Assembly (NCBI RefSeq): GCF_026151205.1
Contig: NC_087084.1
Coordinates: forward strand, 7,363,394-7,427,393
Direction of reading: 5' to 3'
DNA length: 64,000 nucleotides
Origin: Bolinopsis microptera
Taxonomy: Eukaryota > Ctenophora > Tentaculata > Lobata > Bolinopsidae
Under the pieces are notes generated by a model. That model did no database searches and was not told the DNA's origin. It saw nothing but the letters and a program-made list of their open reading frames with translations. Shown here piece by piece: positions 24,571 to 37,100 of this stretch (position 1 is the stretch's first letter; the number at the start of each line of letters is the position of its first letter). The position numbers and the translations under genes were made by a program.

Positions 24571-25565
24571 GGCTCAACGTAAACTACAGAGCCTAACATT
24601 TATGGTAAATTTTTGTGAACCGAGCCATATTTGGATGTGGGATTAGTTTTAAATCCCGAGGTCCAGATAAAGTAACAGCTTGAGGATTAGAAATTAAGTA
24701 TGGATCTCAGGATAATGAGGATTATCCTGAGTTGGTTCACAGCACGAAGTTGCGGTTTAATCCTCAAGTCGGTGAGGATAAGCCGCACCTTGAGTTTAAT
24801 CCTTCCCGATTGCATCACACCAGCCTAAATTATTATCAAATTCATGTTTCAATTTCTGACTTCAGTTTGGTGAACTACCCCCGGCCCCGGCCCCGGCAAA
24901 ATGGAAGATTTCCCGGCCCCGGCCGCGGCCAATTCTCAGTGGTCAGCCCCGGCCCAGACCCCGGCTATATTGGGGCTCCCCTGCCCCGGTCAGAATCCTG
25001 CCCCCGGTCGACCACTGAAAGTGAAAGCACACGATAATGCTATCAAAGTTTTCTATTTTAATCTTCGAAGTTCGAATTTTACCGATATTCATTTTATTTA
25101 TAAGGATTTGTCATGACTCCAGACTCAATATTTCTGCATTTTTGGAAATTTTATTCAATTAATGATATTGTAACTAATAACTATATAATGATGATGTAAC
25201 AAGGTTACATAGCATAGAAGCATAGTTCAAGTATGCAGAGTGCAAAAAATATTAGTATTACTTCTATTATCTTGCCAAATTTATCGCCGATAACCGATAT
25301 TCTCTCATGATCAGTGTGTAACTGTCCATAATGTAAAAGTTGTTATCTCACTCTTGTTTACGCTAATATAATGCATTAAATAGGGGTGCAATAACTGGGA
25401 GGGCAATAACTATTGTTATCGCACTGGTCCATCCTTATCTCTTAAAATTGTTACAGGTCGCTGAGATGTTGCTAATTATTTTAAATTGGTCAAATATAAG
25501 CTCAGTGAAGCTCACACTCACACAAAACTTGCCACAAATGTTTGACTACTTGTTATTGATAACAT

Positions 25566-25779
25566 GAGTTACACAGCTCGGTCAAACCTCGGTAGTGTAA
25601 CTCGTTTTATCCAACTCGTCAAACTCGTTGGATAAAACTATTTTCACAACTCAAAGTTGAGAAAATAATGTTATCACATTATAAGCAGTGATGTAACTGC
25701 TTATTATCGCGATAATTTTGAAAAAGTCAAATTATAAATTTTTTGGCGAGCTTCGCGCCAAAGCCTGAACCAAAAAATT
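25566..25779. repeat. Run of five consecutive hairpins
   Basis: Stems: GAGTTACAC 25566-25574 with 25595-25603; GTTTTATCCAAC 25604-25615 with 25627-25638; TATTTTC(A)CAACT arms spanning 25639-25667; ATAAGCAGT 25681-25689 with 25696-25704; AATTTTTTGG 25737-25746 with 25770-25779. The first three touch with no spacer. Layout resembles the left ends of the elements at 27117 and 54516, but a matching far end is not clear. Confidence 0.7.
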
Positions 25780-25924
25780 GTCGGGTAAGGTCAAGGACAA
25801 AAGGAAATTGTGGCATGTGCGGAATCGCGATTTTTTCAGTTCTCCGCGACAAATTGCGCATTTTTCTTTAAATCTGAGGACCAAATTCGCGTATTTTCCT
25901 TCAAATCTGCGGGCCAAATACCAC

Positions 25925-26347
25925 GTTTTCTATCACCTTAATAACACCAGGATGTGTGTGTGTCTGTCTGTCTGATCGTCTGTGTGTCCGTCCGTGTGTA
26001 ATTTCCGGTCGGTTATACAAAAAAAAAACGGTAAGAGTTACGGGACTGGTTTTTTCGGTATAGTGCCGACAAAACTCTGATGAAGCCCATAAGAAATTTT
26101 TTTTTAAATCGGCCGGTGGTAAGTGGTTTAATTGATGGTTTTGTACCACAAATGTTACATAAAATTGCTTGAGCAGAACGGCAAGAGTTACGGGGCTTCC
26201 TCTCTCTCTCTCATTACTGTATGATATGTTATAGCTGCATTTAAGTAGCGTCATAATTGGATTAGCCCGGAAGATTCGCTGTAATTTTATACCATAAGCT
26301 TATTAGGGGATGGGGGACTGTTAGTGTTTGGGGTCTGTTTGGACTGC

Positions 26348-26385
<38 letters not shown>

Positions 26386-26725
26386 TTCATACGATAATGT
26401 TATGCGTGTTTTCAAATATAATAGGCGGGTGTGGTGCGGAGTTAACAAGGGTTAATTTCTATAACGATTTAAATAAAAATGGAAAGCGGTTCAAGACGGG
26501 AGTGATGAGGTGTAATAGTCGGTGTTCAGACCTTATGATCATGTAATGTGGTGCCTCATGGCTAATAATGACTTAATTATCCACAATACAAGGAATAGCT
26601 GATTATGAGATTATTGTTTAAGAAACTATTGGGTCACCTAATGCGGGTTTTGACTCAGCGGGTAATTACTCCTACCCTTTTTAACTGCGGCAGTGAAATC
26701 CCGGCCGAAGGCCGGGTTACACTAG
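25925..26725 (+). mobile_element. Helitron-like non-autonomous element (3' end clear, 5' end guessed)
   Basis: The right terminus has hairpin CCCGGCC-GAA-GGCCGGG (26700-26716), then TTACA, then CTAG (26722-26725) followed by T. This is the classical Helitron 3' end (hairpin a few bases before CTRR, insertion next to T). The 5' end is not established; TCTATCACC near 25928 is one candidate, but the preceding base is not A. No Rep/helicase is present. Inside are a GAGA run (26346-26385) and two copies of AAGAGTTACGGG. Confidence 0.55.
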
Positions 26726-26796
26726 TAAGTATATAAAACCAATCACATCAACAGCCTTCCGTAAGTTCCGAATGTAGGTACGGACTTCAGAAATCC

Positions 26797-27060
26797 GAAA
26801 AAATATTTTCGGCTCATAATGATCAGGGTAGCACGAAACATAAACAAAAGTAGTTTCCAAGATGCAAGAAAACTTTGAAAATTTTTGACTTACAAAATTT
26901 TTAGTAAAAAAAACTCGAAAAATTATTTGTTTCCTAAAAAAGTTTAGAAAAAAATATTTTCGGTTCATAATGATCAGGGTAGCATGAAACATGAACAAAA
27001 GTAGTTTCCAGAAAAACTTTGAAAATTGTTGACTTAGAAAAATTTCGGTCCGAGTCATTC
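26797..27060. repeat. Two copies of an interspersed repeat, third copy at 28112-28200
   Basis: A 110-140 bp sequence containing CATAATGATCAGGGTAGCA and CAAAAGTAGTTTCCA occurs at 26797-26935, 26948-27060 and 28112-28200. The third copy lies on the other side of the hairpin-array element at 27117-28060, so that element probably inserted into this repeat block. Confidence 0.85.
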
Positions 27061-27116
27061 TCGATACGTACCTCTGAAGGCAGAGCTCCCGCTTCCGAGA
27101 TCGCATTACAACACAC

Positions 27117-28060
27117 ATAACCCCGGCAAGCGCAGGGATTATATTTCAATTTTTCCCGCGACGCGCGGGAAAAATTTATAATAATTTCGAGTGCGAAGCA
27201 CGAGGGATTATTATGAAAATAACCCCGACGTGCTTTAGCACGAGGGGTTATTTTAATATAACTTAAGCGTGCCGGTTTTATGTGTTATAAACCCGTCCGG
27301 GTTAGTGCTAGGACCAGCAATTTGACATTTTACTCTTAATTCTAGCTATATGAGATCAGTATGGAAAATATGAAATGGAATTGGGGACTACCAAATAAAT
27401 ACAACTAAGGTACTATGACATTTGAAATTGGCGTTATATCTAAACATTATTCCTCAGTCAGAACGTTGAATGAATATGAATATTGATAATATAAGGGGCG
27501 TCGAGTTAAGCCTGGCAAGCGATAAAAGGTGGAGCTAATAATGATATCGTGTCATGAAGTTCATCAAAATAGACGACTATAGGTATATAATATAATACAT
27601 GGCTTATAACAAACACGACAAAATTAACCGGACAAAATCAAATGTAACCGTCGAGACAAGTTCTGGAATTGGTCCAATTAATGTAAGAGTTTAAGTAATG
27701 TAAGCAGTGTGCTGGAGTTTTGCCAGCGCCTGCAATTAGACCGATACGTAGATCAAGTGTATTAAATAGTTCTTACGTTAAGCCATAGGTCACGTGACAT
27801 TTTTTACCAATGCGCGTCGTAGTAGTTAGTCACGTGATACACGTCATCAAAACACGTGACAGTGCGCGGTTGAAATTATCATGTAATATCAAAACAGAAC
27901 AAATCTAGTTGAGCCAAATAACCGGGGCGGGATTATAGAAGCTGTGCCGGGGTTATTTATTCAGCGGGAAAAAACTAACAGCGGGAGCCGGGATTATCAG
28001 AATCTATTTAGCGGGAGCCGGGATTATCAGAATCTTATTCTGACCCGGAGGGGTTTATAA
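27117..28060. mobile_element. Hairpin-array element 1 (unassigned family)
   Basis: Left end has four successive stem-loops: 27117-27142, 27148-27176 (13-bp perfect stem, 3-nt loop), 27181-27214 (weaker), and 27216-27254 (11-bp plus 5-bp stem). The right end (27920-28060) has unpaired motifs that repeat the 3' arms of those stems in the same orientation: GGGATTAT 27929, GGGGTTATTT 27949, GGGAAAAA 27966, and GGGATTATCAG 27990 and 28020. Before it lie three CACGTG sites (27791, 27831, 27853). No ORF of note. Exact boundaries and target duplication are not resolved. Same layout as the element at 54516. Confidence 0.65.
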
Positions 28061-28701
28061 AGGGGAACCCTCGAACCCAAAATCGTATATCGAATTAAGG
28101 GGTAGGTGTGGACAATATTTTTGGCTCATAATGATCAGGGTAGCATGAAACATGAACAAAAGTAGTTTCCAAGAAAACTTTGAAAATTTTTAGAAACCTA
28201 AATTAAAAATTCGGCCCCCTCCCCGCTTCCTACACCCCTGACCATGAATATTACTGGCCAGCTACTGAACGTCCACAATATCAATTTAGCTCGTATTATT
28301 AGTAATTATCAATTTAATTAATTGTATCGATAAACTCAAATTGTCCACGTAAAAATCTGGTAAACTTTTTTCAAAGCTGGGATTTGTCACATAAATGCAA
28401 AAAATATAAAACACTGTTCAATATTTTCATATAAATCTGATCATTGCCAATTTTGCGACAATGTAATTGTCATAAGACAGTAATGATATGGCAATATTTT
28501 AGGCGAATCACTCTGATAAGTCACAGACAGTACTTGCAGCCTCATAACTCAACATTTATCTCCTGGGAACAATCATTCCTCCCCTGAAACGAAATTAATA
28601 TTATAATATCATCACTGAATACTTGCTTTAGAACCATTTCCAATGTTTTACAACATGGTCGGCTTTAAAGATAAGTATACCAATTTTCCCTTTAATATGA
28701 A

Positions 28702-31015
28702 TAATCCTGGACCAGGCAAAAGTCCTGCTCACATTGGGACACTGGCTAAGTTTCTCGATGTAATCCGACTTATATGACCCTAAATAACACAATTGACTCG
28801 GGTACACTTTTTCACCAGTGGGCATTTCTCGGAATCACGCCCTTTTTGACCGCACCCATATCGCGTCCCCCACTATAAATTATCTCGGCTTCTGATTGAG
28901 ATACAGACCTCAGCCATGAACCAAAATGTGCCTAAGATGCATGTTTATATTAGTGCTATGAAGAAACTTAAGGCCTAAGAGACTTAGTTTTTGAGAAATC
29001 GCCAAAAATCCGATTTTACTATACTATCAGTCTCGAGAGTAACAATTATCACACTTATTTCAAGATATCTCCGCTTCTGATTGGAGCTAAGCGCTCATCT
29101 TGGGCATTAAAATGGTCAGAATCATCATATTAAGTGGGGTATAGCATGGTTTCAAAGTCTTCAGACTTCAGGTTGTTCAGTTATTAGGTCAGATCCAATT
29201 TTTACGCTCTCGCGAATAGCGATTGATGCACTTATTTCAAGATATCTCAGCTTCTGATTGGAGTTTAACGCTCATCTTGGGCATTGAAATGATCAGAATC
29301 ATCATATTGAGTGGGGTAGAGCATGGTTTTAAAGTCTTCAGACTTCAGGTTGTTGAGTTATTAGGTCAGATCCCATTTTTACGCTCTCGCGAGTAGCGAT
29401 TGATGCACTTATTTCAAGATATCTCAGCTTCTGATTGGAGTTTAACGCTCATCTTGGGCATTGAAATGATCAGAATCATCATATTGAGTGGGGTAGAGCA
29501 TGGTTTCAAAGTCTTCAGACTTCAGGTTGTTGAGCTATTAGGTCAGATCCCATTTTTACGCTCTCGCGAATAGCGATTGATGCACTTATTTAAAGATATC
29601 TCAGCTTCTGAGTGGAGCTAAGCGTTCATCTTGGGCATTGAAATGATCAGAATCATCATATTGAGTGGGGTAGAGCGTGGTTTTAAAGTCTTCAGACTTC
29701 AGGTTGTAGAATTATTAGGTTAAAACATATTTTTACACTCTTGCGAGTAGCGATGGACACACTTATTAGAAGATATCGCAGCTTCTGATTGAAGCTAAGT
29801 GCTTATCATGGGCATTGAAATAGTCAGTATGATCATATTAAGTGGGGTAAAGCATGTTCCTAGTGCTAGAGGTTTTAGTGACATTTTTACTGATATTTCT
29901 TGGCAAACAACTTTTTCCTGGCGATTAATTACAGTTCATTTAATAAATATTTTCACCATTGCGACCATTCTTGCGAGAGCATAAAAATAGGGTTTAACCT
30001 AATAATTTAATAACCTGAAGTCTAAAGACTTTAAAACCATGCTCGATGCTACTTAATTTGATAACTTTTACTATTTTAATGCCCAAGATGAACGCTTAGC
30101 TCCACTCAGAAGCTGAGATATCTTTAAATAAGTGCATCAATCGCTATTCGCAAGAGCGTAAAAATGGGATCTGACCTAATAGCTCAACAACCTGAAGTCT
30201 GAAGACTTTGAAACCATGCTCTACCCCACTCAATATGATGATTCTGATCATTTCAATGCCCAAGATGAGCGTTAAACTCCAATCAGAAGCTGAGATATCT
30301 TGAAATAAGTGCATCAATCGCTACTCGCGAGAGCGTAAAAATGGGATCTGACCTAATAACTCAACAACCTGAAGTCTGAAGACTTTAAAACCATGCTCTA
30401 CCCCACTCAATATGATGATTCTGATCATTTCAATGCCCAAGATGAGCGTTAAACTCCAATCAGAAGCTGAGATATCTTGAAATAAGTGCATCAATCGCTA
30501 TTCGCGAGAGCGTAAAAATTGGATCTGACCTAATAACTCAACAACCTGAAGTCTGAAGACTTTGAAACCATGCTATACCCCACTTAATATGATGATTCTG
30601 ACCATTTTAATGCCCAAGATGAGCGCTTAGCTCCAATCAGAAGCGGAGATATCTTGAAATAAGTGTGATAATTGTTACTCTCGAGACTGATAGTATAGTA
30701 AAATCGGATTTTTGGCGATTTCTCAAAAACTAAGTCTCTTAGGCCTTAAGTTTCTTCATAGCACTAATATAAACATGCATCTTAGGCACATTTTGGTTCA
30801 TGGCTGAGGTCTGTATCTCAATCAGAAGCCGAGATAATTTATAGTGGGGGACGCGATATGGGTGCGGTCAAAAAGGGCGTGATTCCGAGAAATGCCCACT
30901 GGTGAAAAAGTGTACCCGAGTCAATTGTGTTATTTAGGGTCATATAAGTCGGATTACATCGAGAAACTTAGCCAGTGTCCCAATGTGAGCAGGACTTTTG
31001 CCTGGTCCAGGATTA
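28702..31015. mobile_element. Foldback element: 2.3-kb inverted repeat with internal 177-bp tandem repeats
   Basis: Positions x and 59717-x are complementary from 28702/31015 inward to about 29755/29962, leaving a loop of about 200 bp. The outer arms are near-identical and the inner parts more diverged. Each arm carries about four tandem units of 176-178 bp (CACTTATTT with AAGATATCT at 29052, 29229, 29407, 29585 and 29761). Long arms made of tandem repeats recall Foldback-type transposons. GAA occurs next to both ends, but a target duplication is unproven. It lies just downstream of the last recognised exon of the second MMP gene. Confidence 0.88.
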
Positions 31016-31176
31016 GAATAACTATTAATATGGTGCGTTGGGAGCTTAAAACAAATCCAACCGAATTGAAGATTTGAAAAGACAGGGAGTGGAGGCGGAG
31101 CACAGCCCCTGTTTATGAGAATGCATTATATTATATTAAATGATTATTAGATGTTGAATAATTAACATAATATTAC

Positions 31177-34100
31177 CTTCCAACTCTTCAGAGTACTCGA
31201 ACACTCGCACCTCTTTCAATTCCAAGCATTTTCTTTTGTTCCATTTTTCCTTTTGTACAATTTTCACGGAAGTTGCTGAAATCATACGAAATATTGTTTT
31301 ACACCATACATTTTTTAATCGGCCACTTGCTGTTAAGTAATTAACCAGTTAATAGCCGGTAATTAGCCATTAATTAACCAGTTATTAGCCGGTAATTAGC
31401 CGTTCATTAGCCATTTATAAATCAGTTATTACTTATTAGCCAGTAACAAACCTAATCTGCCCCCACAGTTGACCGAGTAAGTTTGCCCCTCTGTTGAGGC
31501 TACTTCTGTTACTTGTACTCTACCACACAAAAACTTTTCGAACCCGTGCTCACCGTAAACCTGCAAAATAGTGAAGTAGTTATTATCATGTAATAAAGCT
31601 TACTTTGAAGATTTACTGGAAGAAAAAGATGGGAGATTAAATCATTTCTCGTTGGTTTGAGTATTAGTATACTCTTATCTCCCGCAAGTAATTCAGGGGC
31701 CAAATATTTTATATTTGTTTACTTGGACACTTGAGTAAAATGCGAAAACAATGTACCTGCTTTGAAAAGTAAATTAAAAAGAAGCAGTTAAATTACCATA
31801 GCTTTGTCTAGTTTCCCTCTCTTTTTGTCATTATTTCCGTTTACTATTTCCACTTTTCCAACACTGTGTGGTTCAGCTAGCTGCAACCAAAGATTAATTA
31901 GTAGCCATATCAGTAATAGTAATTAGGTAATTAGCAGAAATGAAGTTATTAGTAATAATATCAGTAGTAGTAATTAGGTAATTAGCAGAAATGAAGTTAT
32001 TAGTAGCAATATCAGTAGCAGTAATTAGGTAATTAGTAGAAATGAAGTAATTAGTAATAATATCAGGAGGCTAATCGAGAGAAACTATAACAAATGATCT
32101 ATAAGATAACTATATCAAAATAAACTGTATAAGTTCAAACTCTAGGTAAATACTAAATATGTGTTAAGGGGTTAACAATTAATACAGAATATCAAGCTAT
32201 TAGCGATTAGATTCGAACATGATGAATTGGTCCCCATTTAATTTAATCGCGATAAATTGGCAAGAATAAAACATGAAACACCGCTTTTTTGCATCTTTTG
32301 AAGATTTACAACGGATCTTAATTTTTTTAATGCTTACAATTACATTGATAAATAGTTATTTAAGAATGTTTTTGTACCGTGTATTTGAACCAGGAGTTAG
32401 CTTTACCGGTACATCCGGTTTGTGACCTGCAAGAGGGTATTTGTACAGATTTCATTGTGAGACGAGATAAAAATAATATAATATGGTTACCGAGAATAGC
32501 TTACTGGTGGAATTTCTATTTAAGTATTAAAGATTATTTCATTCTACTTAGAAGAAGCAGTTTTGTTGAACAAAATTAAAAACATCACTTACTTGGTGTC
32601 AAGGTCACCATCAACTGCCAAGGAAGCTGACAAGGATTTTGCTGTACTGCTTTGAGACACCTCAAAGTGGGCTGAAAGTGAAAGCGAAAGTGAAAGAGGG
32701 AAATATTGATTTAATTGTTAGATAACGAAACCATTATTTTTAAAAACTTTTCATTCAAATTTTAAGTTAAATTGATAAAATAGAACCTTGCGTTTGAGAT
32801 AATGTAACTTACGGATCAGTTGTACCACGTCCAATCCTGTGAATATATCAAAGTTCAGTTTTATGAAAATATTAATATACAATATAGAAAAGCCTCCACA
32901 GAAACGGCGATTCTAGACTGTAAACTCTGCATTCTTGCCAATATGATATGAATACAATAGTCTCTTTATTTATTTTGGGCACATAAATCTATAAATTTAT
33001 TTAAGGATATCAAAGACTCGATAAGAAAATAACACTGAAAATCAATAATTACGTATTACACCTACCAGGCAAAGTAGGACACTCTTGTGTATTACAGTTC
33101 CTAGTCTCTGAACCTGCCCCCACACAGTCAGCACCACCGTTTTTAGGAACCGGATCTGTGCAGGTTTTGCTCCTGCTCTGAGTCCCTCCCTCGCACTCTG
33201 CGGAGCATTCTGACCAGTTACTCCAGTCACTCCATCCGCCGTCAAGAGGGACTGAAACGTTTTGATGTTATCCATAATCAAGAGGTACTGAAAAGTTACC
33301 AATACATTTGCCGAAACAAGGCCTAATCTGTGTGGGTGACCCTTAAACCTACCAATACATTTGCCGAAACAAGGCTGAATCTGTGTGGGTGACCCTTAAA
33401 CCTACCAATACATTTGCCGAAACAAGGCTGAATCTGTGTGGGTGACCCTTAAACCTGCCAATACATTTGCCTAAACAAGGCTGAATCTGTGTGGGTGACC
33501 CTTAAACCGACCAATACATTTGCCTAAACAAGGCTGAATCTGTGTGGGTGACCCTTAACCTACCAATACATTTGCCTACCTACCAATACATTTGCCTAAA
33601 CAAGGCTGAATCTGTGTGGGTGACCCTTAAACCTACCAATACATTTGCCGAAACAAGGCTGAATCTGTGTGGGTGACCCTTCACAGTCTGCACCTCCGTT
33701 CTCTGGTACCGGATTAGTACAAGTCTTAGTTCTGGTTTGGGTTCCTCTTCCGCAGTCGACTGAACACTCCGACCAATCTCCATACTCACTCCAACCACCA
33801 TCAACTGATAATAAGTAATTAGTTATTAGTAAGTGGTACCATTACTCACTCCAACCATCATCAACTGTGTTTATTATCTGAGATACATATTTTGGAAGCA
33901 TTCTGATGATTAAAATTGTCTAACATATCTGGATTTACTGCCGTATTATCACTAAAATATCTCAACACAGAAAATATCTCCACACAGAAAAACATATTTC
34001 TTACCAGCAGGAGGCCCTTCATCGACATCAGGCTCCTCTACATCTGAGAGTTAAAAAGTATGGAAATTCAAGTTGTATAACTCGAATATATTAACAAATA

Positions 34101-37100
34101 TAACTATAACTACTTCTTTTTGATAATGTGGAAATTCGATTATTTCTTTAAAATAAATTGATATTAACCTCCGCTGATTCCGTAAACTTTAACTTCCTTT
34201 AAATCCAAGCAATTTCTCTTGTTCCACTTTTGCTCTTGTACAATTTTCACAGAAGTCGCTGAAACGATTAAACTTAGTACATCTACTTTGAATATTCATG
34301 AAATAATAATGGTTAATTCATAGTTGTGAGACTATTCAATAAAACAAACCTTAAACTGAAGAAACCATTATAAGATTATACACATTAATCAGTCCCTTCC
34401 ACCCCATCATAAAGCAGCATAAAGAACTTAAATGACGTACCAACTATGCCCCCACAGTCGACAGTGTAAGTCTGGCCCCTGGTTGAAGTGGTGCTAGTAA
34501 CCGCTATCCTTCCACACTCGACCCATTCCGACCCGGTCTCCGCGTATACCTGTACAGAGTGGTGTAGAGTATAATAGAGTACACACTATAGTTATTATAC
34601 ATATAAATAGAGAATATATATACATAGATAATACATATACATAAAGTATACATATACATAGATAATACATATACATAGAGTATACTTATAGTATACATAG
34701 TGATGTAGAGTATAATAGAGTATACACTATAGTTATTATTCATATACATAGAGAATACATATACATAGATAATACATATACATAGAGAATACATATACAT
34801 AGAGTAAACTTATACAAAGAGTATACTTATAATATACATAGGTATAATGACAATGATTCTAGGATTTCATTGGTCAATAAAAAAAACTAATACTAAACAA
34901 AATCAAAAGTCAACTGATTGACTAAAATTAAACTAAAATTAAACTTAAAATAGACTCAAAGTAAATCTCAAATCGACTTCATCATTTGCCGGAAGAAATG
35001 GCGGAACTCCGTCAAGAACTCCGAAGCATATGGTAGTTTCCACAGTATTGGCTCGGATCACAGAGTAGTCGTAGCAAGGGTAAAGCTTAGTCTACGGATA
35101 AGCAAGACGGAGAAGAGGGCTCCGGTTCTGGACTGGTCTAAACTTAAAACTGATATCGCTCTACAAGAGAGGTACACAGTGGAAGTTAAAAACCGCTTTT
35201 CCATACTTGAAAAGGATGATCAGACGGCAACAGAAAGGTACCAATGCTTTATTGATGCGAATAGGACAACTTCTCGACTTTTACTACCTGAAAAGGAGAA
35301 AAAGAAAAGATGTAAAATCTCAGCGACTCCAAGTGTTGAGATTGCCAGGCTGAAGCTGAGGGAATGTAGCATAAAATACCACTCAGATGCTACAGAAGAC
35401 AACCGAATAGCTGTTCAAGAGGGCAAACAGAAGCTAGGCGATGCTTATCAAGCAGCCAAAGAGCACCTGCTAGAGGGGCAGGTCCGGGAACTGGAGGAAG
35501 CAAGTTGGCAGGGCCCCAGGAAAAGTTACCGGCTGGTGGTGGTACTAGAGTTGGTTTAATTTAAACAGACGGCTCGACCTCGCGCGCGACAACGAGCATG
35601 ATTTGCACGCGTGGCGTATTCCAATGTTCAAGCAGCTACCATGTGACACAATTCAGCCAACCAGAGTACAGGAATCCGCAAAGTTAAAGTTGCAAACTTT
35701 TGATCGGCCCGAAAGGGGACTTTTCTGGAGATTTTGAGATAACTCATTAATTACGTTGTCTTGAATTTTCCTCCTGGAGAGGTAACGTTACTTTTAAAAG
35801 AGGAACATGTTACAAAAAACCGGAAGTCTCCAACTCTTTTACTTTCAAAGTTAAGCCCCATCCGGTCAGGGTTCCTGGGTGCAGCTGGCTGACGCCGAAT
35901 AGGGTGTTTTGGCCGTTCTAACTTAAGACTTTTAAGAATTAAAGCAGCCGTATTGATCTTCCAAACCTACAACTTTCAAGGGCTAGAATTCGCTGTATTT
36001 TGCCGTTAAAACACAACTTGTACTGTTTCACTTCATGATTGGGCCGTAATTCAAAAGCAAATTGGCAAGAAGTGGTGCTCACGGTCTCACTTAACGTCAC
36101 TTATCGCTCAGTTAAGAGCGACCATGGTCTTAAGCGACAGACAGCCTGCAGGCATATGATCCGAATACGAAATATCCTTGTGTTCGGCATTTAGTAGCCC
36201 TAATTGGTTACTTCTTACCCAGGAAAAGTTACCGGCTGGTGGTGGTACTAGAGTTGGTTTAATTTAAACAGACGGCTCGACCTCGCGCGCGACAACGAGC
36301 ATGATTTGCACGCGTGGCGTATTCCAATGTTCAAGCAGCTACCACGTGACACAATTCAGCCAACCAGAGTACAGGAATCCGCAAAGTTAAAGTTGCAAAC
36401 TTTTGATCGGCCCGAAAGGGGACTTTTCTGGAGATTTTGAGATAACTCATTAATTACGTTGTCTTGAATTTTCCTCCTGGAGAGGTAACGTTACTTTTAA
36501 AAGAGGAACATGTTACAAAAAACCGGAAGTCTCCAACTCTTTTACTTTCAAAGTTAAGCCCCATCCGGTCAGGGTTCCTGGGTGCAGCTGGCTGACGCCG
36601 AATAGGGTGTTTTGGCCGTTCTAACTTAAGACTTTTAAGAATTAAAGCAGCCGTATTGATCTTCCAAACCTACAACTTTCAAGGGCTAGAATTCGCTGTA
36701 TTTTGCCGTTAAAACACAACTTGTACTGTTTCACTTCATGATTGGGCCGTAATTCAAAAGCAAATTGGCAAGAAGTGGTGCTCACGGTCTCACTTAACGT
36801 CACTTATCGCTCAGTTAAGAGCGACCATGGTCTTAAGCGACAGACAGCCTGCAGGCATATGATCCGAATACGAAATATCCTTGTGTTCGGCATTTAGTAG
36901 CCCTAATTGGTTACTTCTTACCCAGGAAAAGTTACCGGCTGGTGGTGGTACTAGAGTTGGTTTAATTTAAACAGACGGCTCGACCTCGCGCGCGACAACG
37001 AGCATGATTTGCACGCGTGGCGTATTCCAATGTTCAAGCAGCTACCACGTGACACAATTCAGCCAACCAGAGTACAGGAATCCGCAAAGTTAAAGTTGCA

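Larger units (their letters stand above)
21213..25017. mobile_element. GC-rich TIR element (hAT-like), composite, interrupted by a LINE
   Basis: Ends are CAGTGGTCGACCGGGG at 21213 and its exact complement CCCCGGTCGACCACTG at 25002-25017. AAAGCACA occurs at 21205-21212 and again at 25024-25031, six bases past the right end, so an 8-bp duplication is likely but imperfectly placed. Inside are clusters of CCCCGGCC, a second left-end copy at 24129, and the R2-like LINE. No transposase is seen. The block looks like two related non-autonomous copies in tandem or nested. Confidence 0.75.

Noticed and set aside
26717-27120. 133- and 71-codon minus-strand ORFs
   Set aside because: They span the AT-rich interspersed repeat copies; no domain is recognised.
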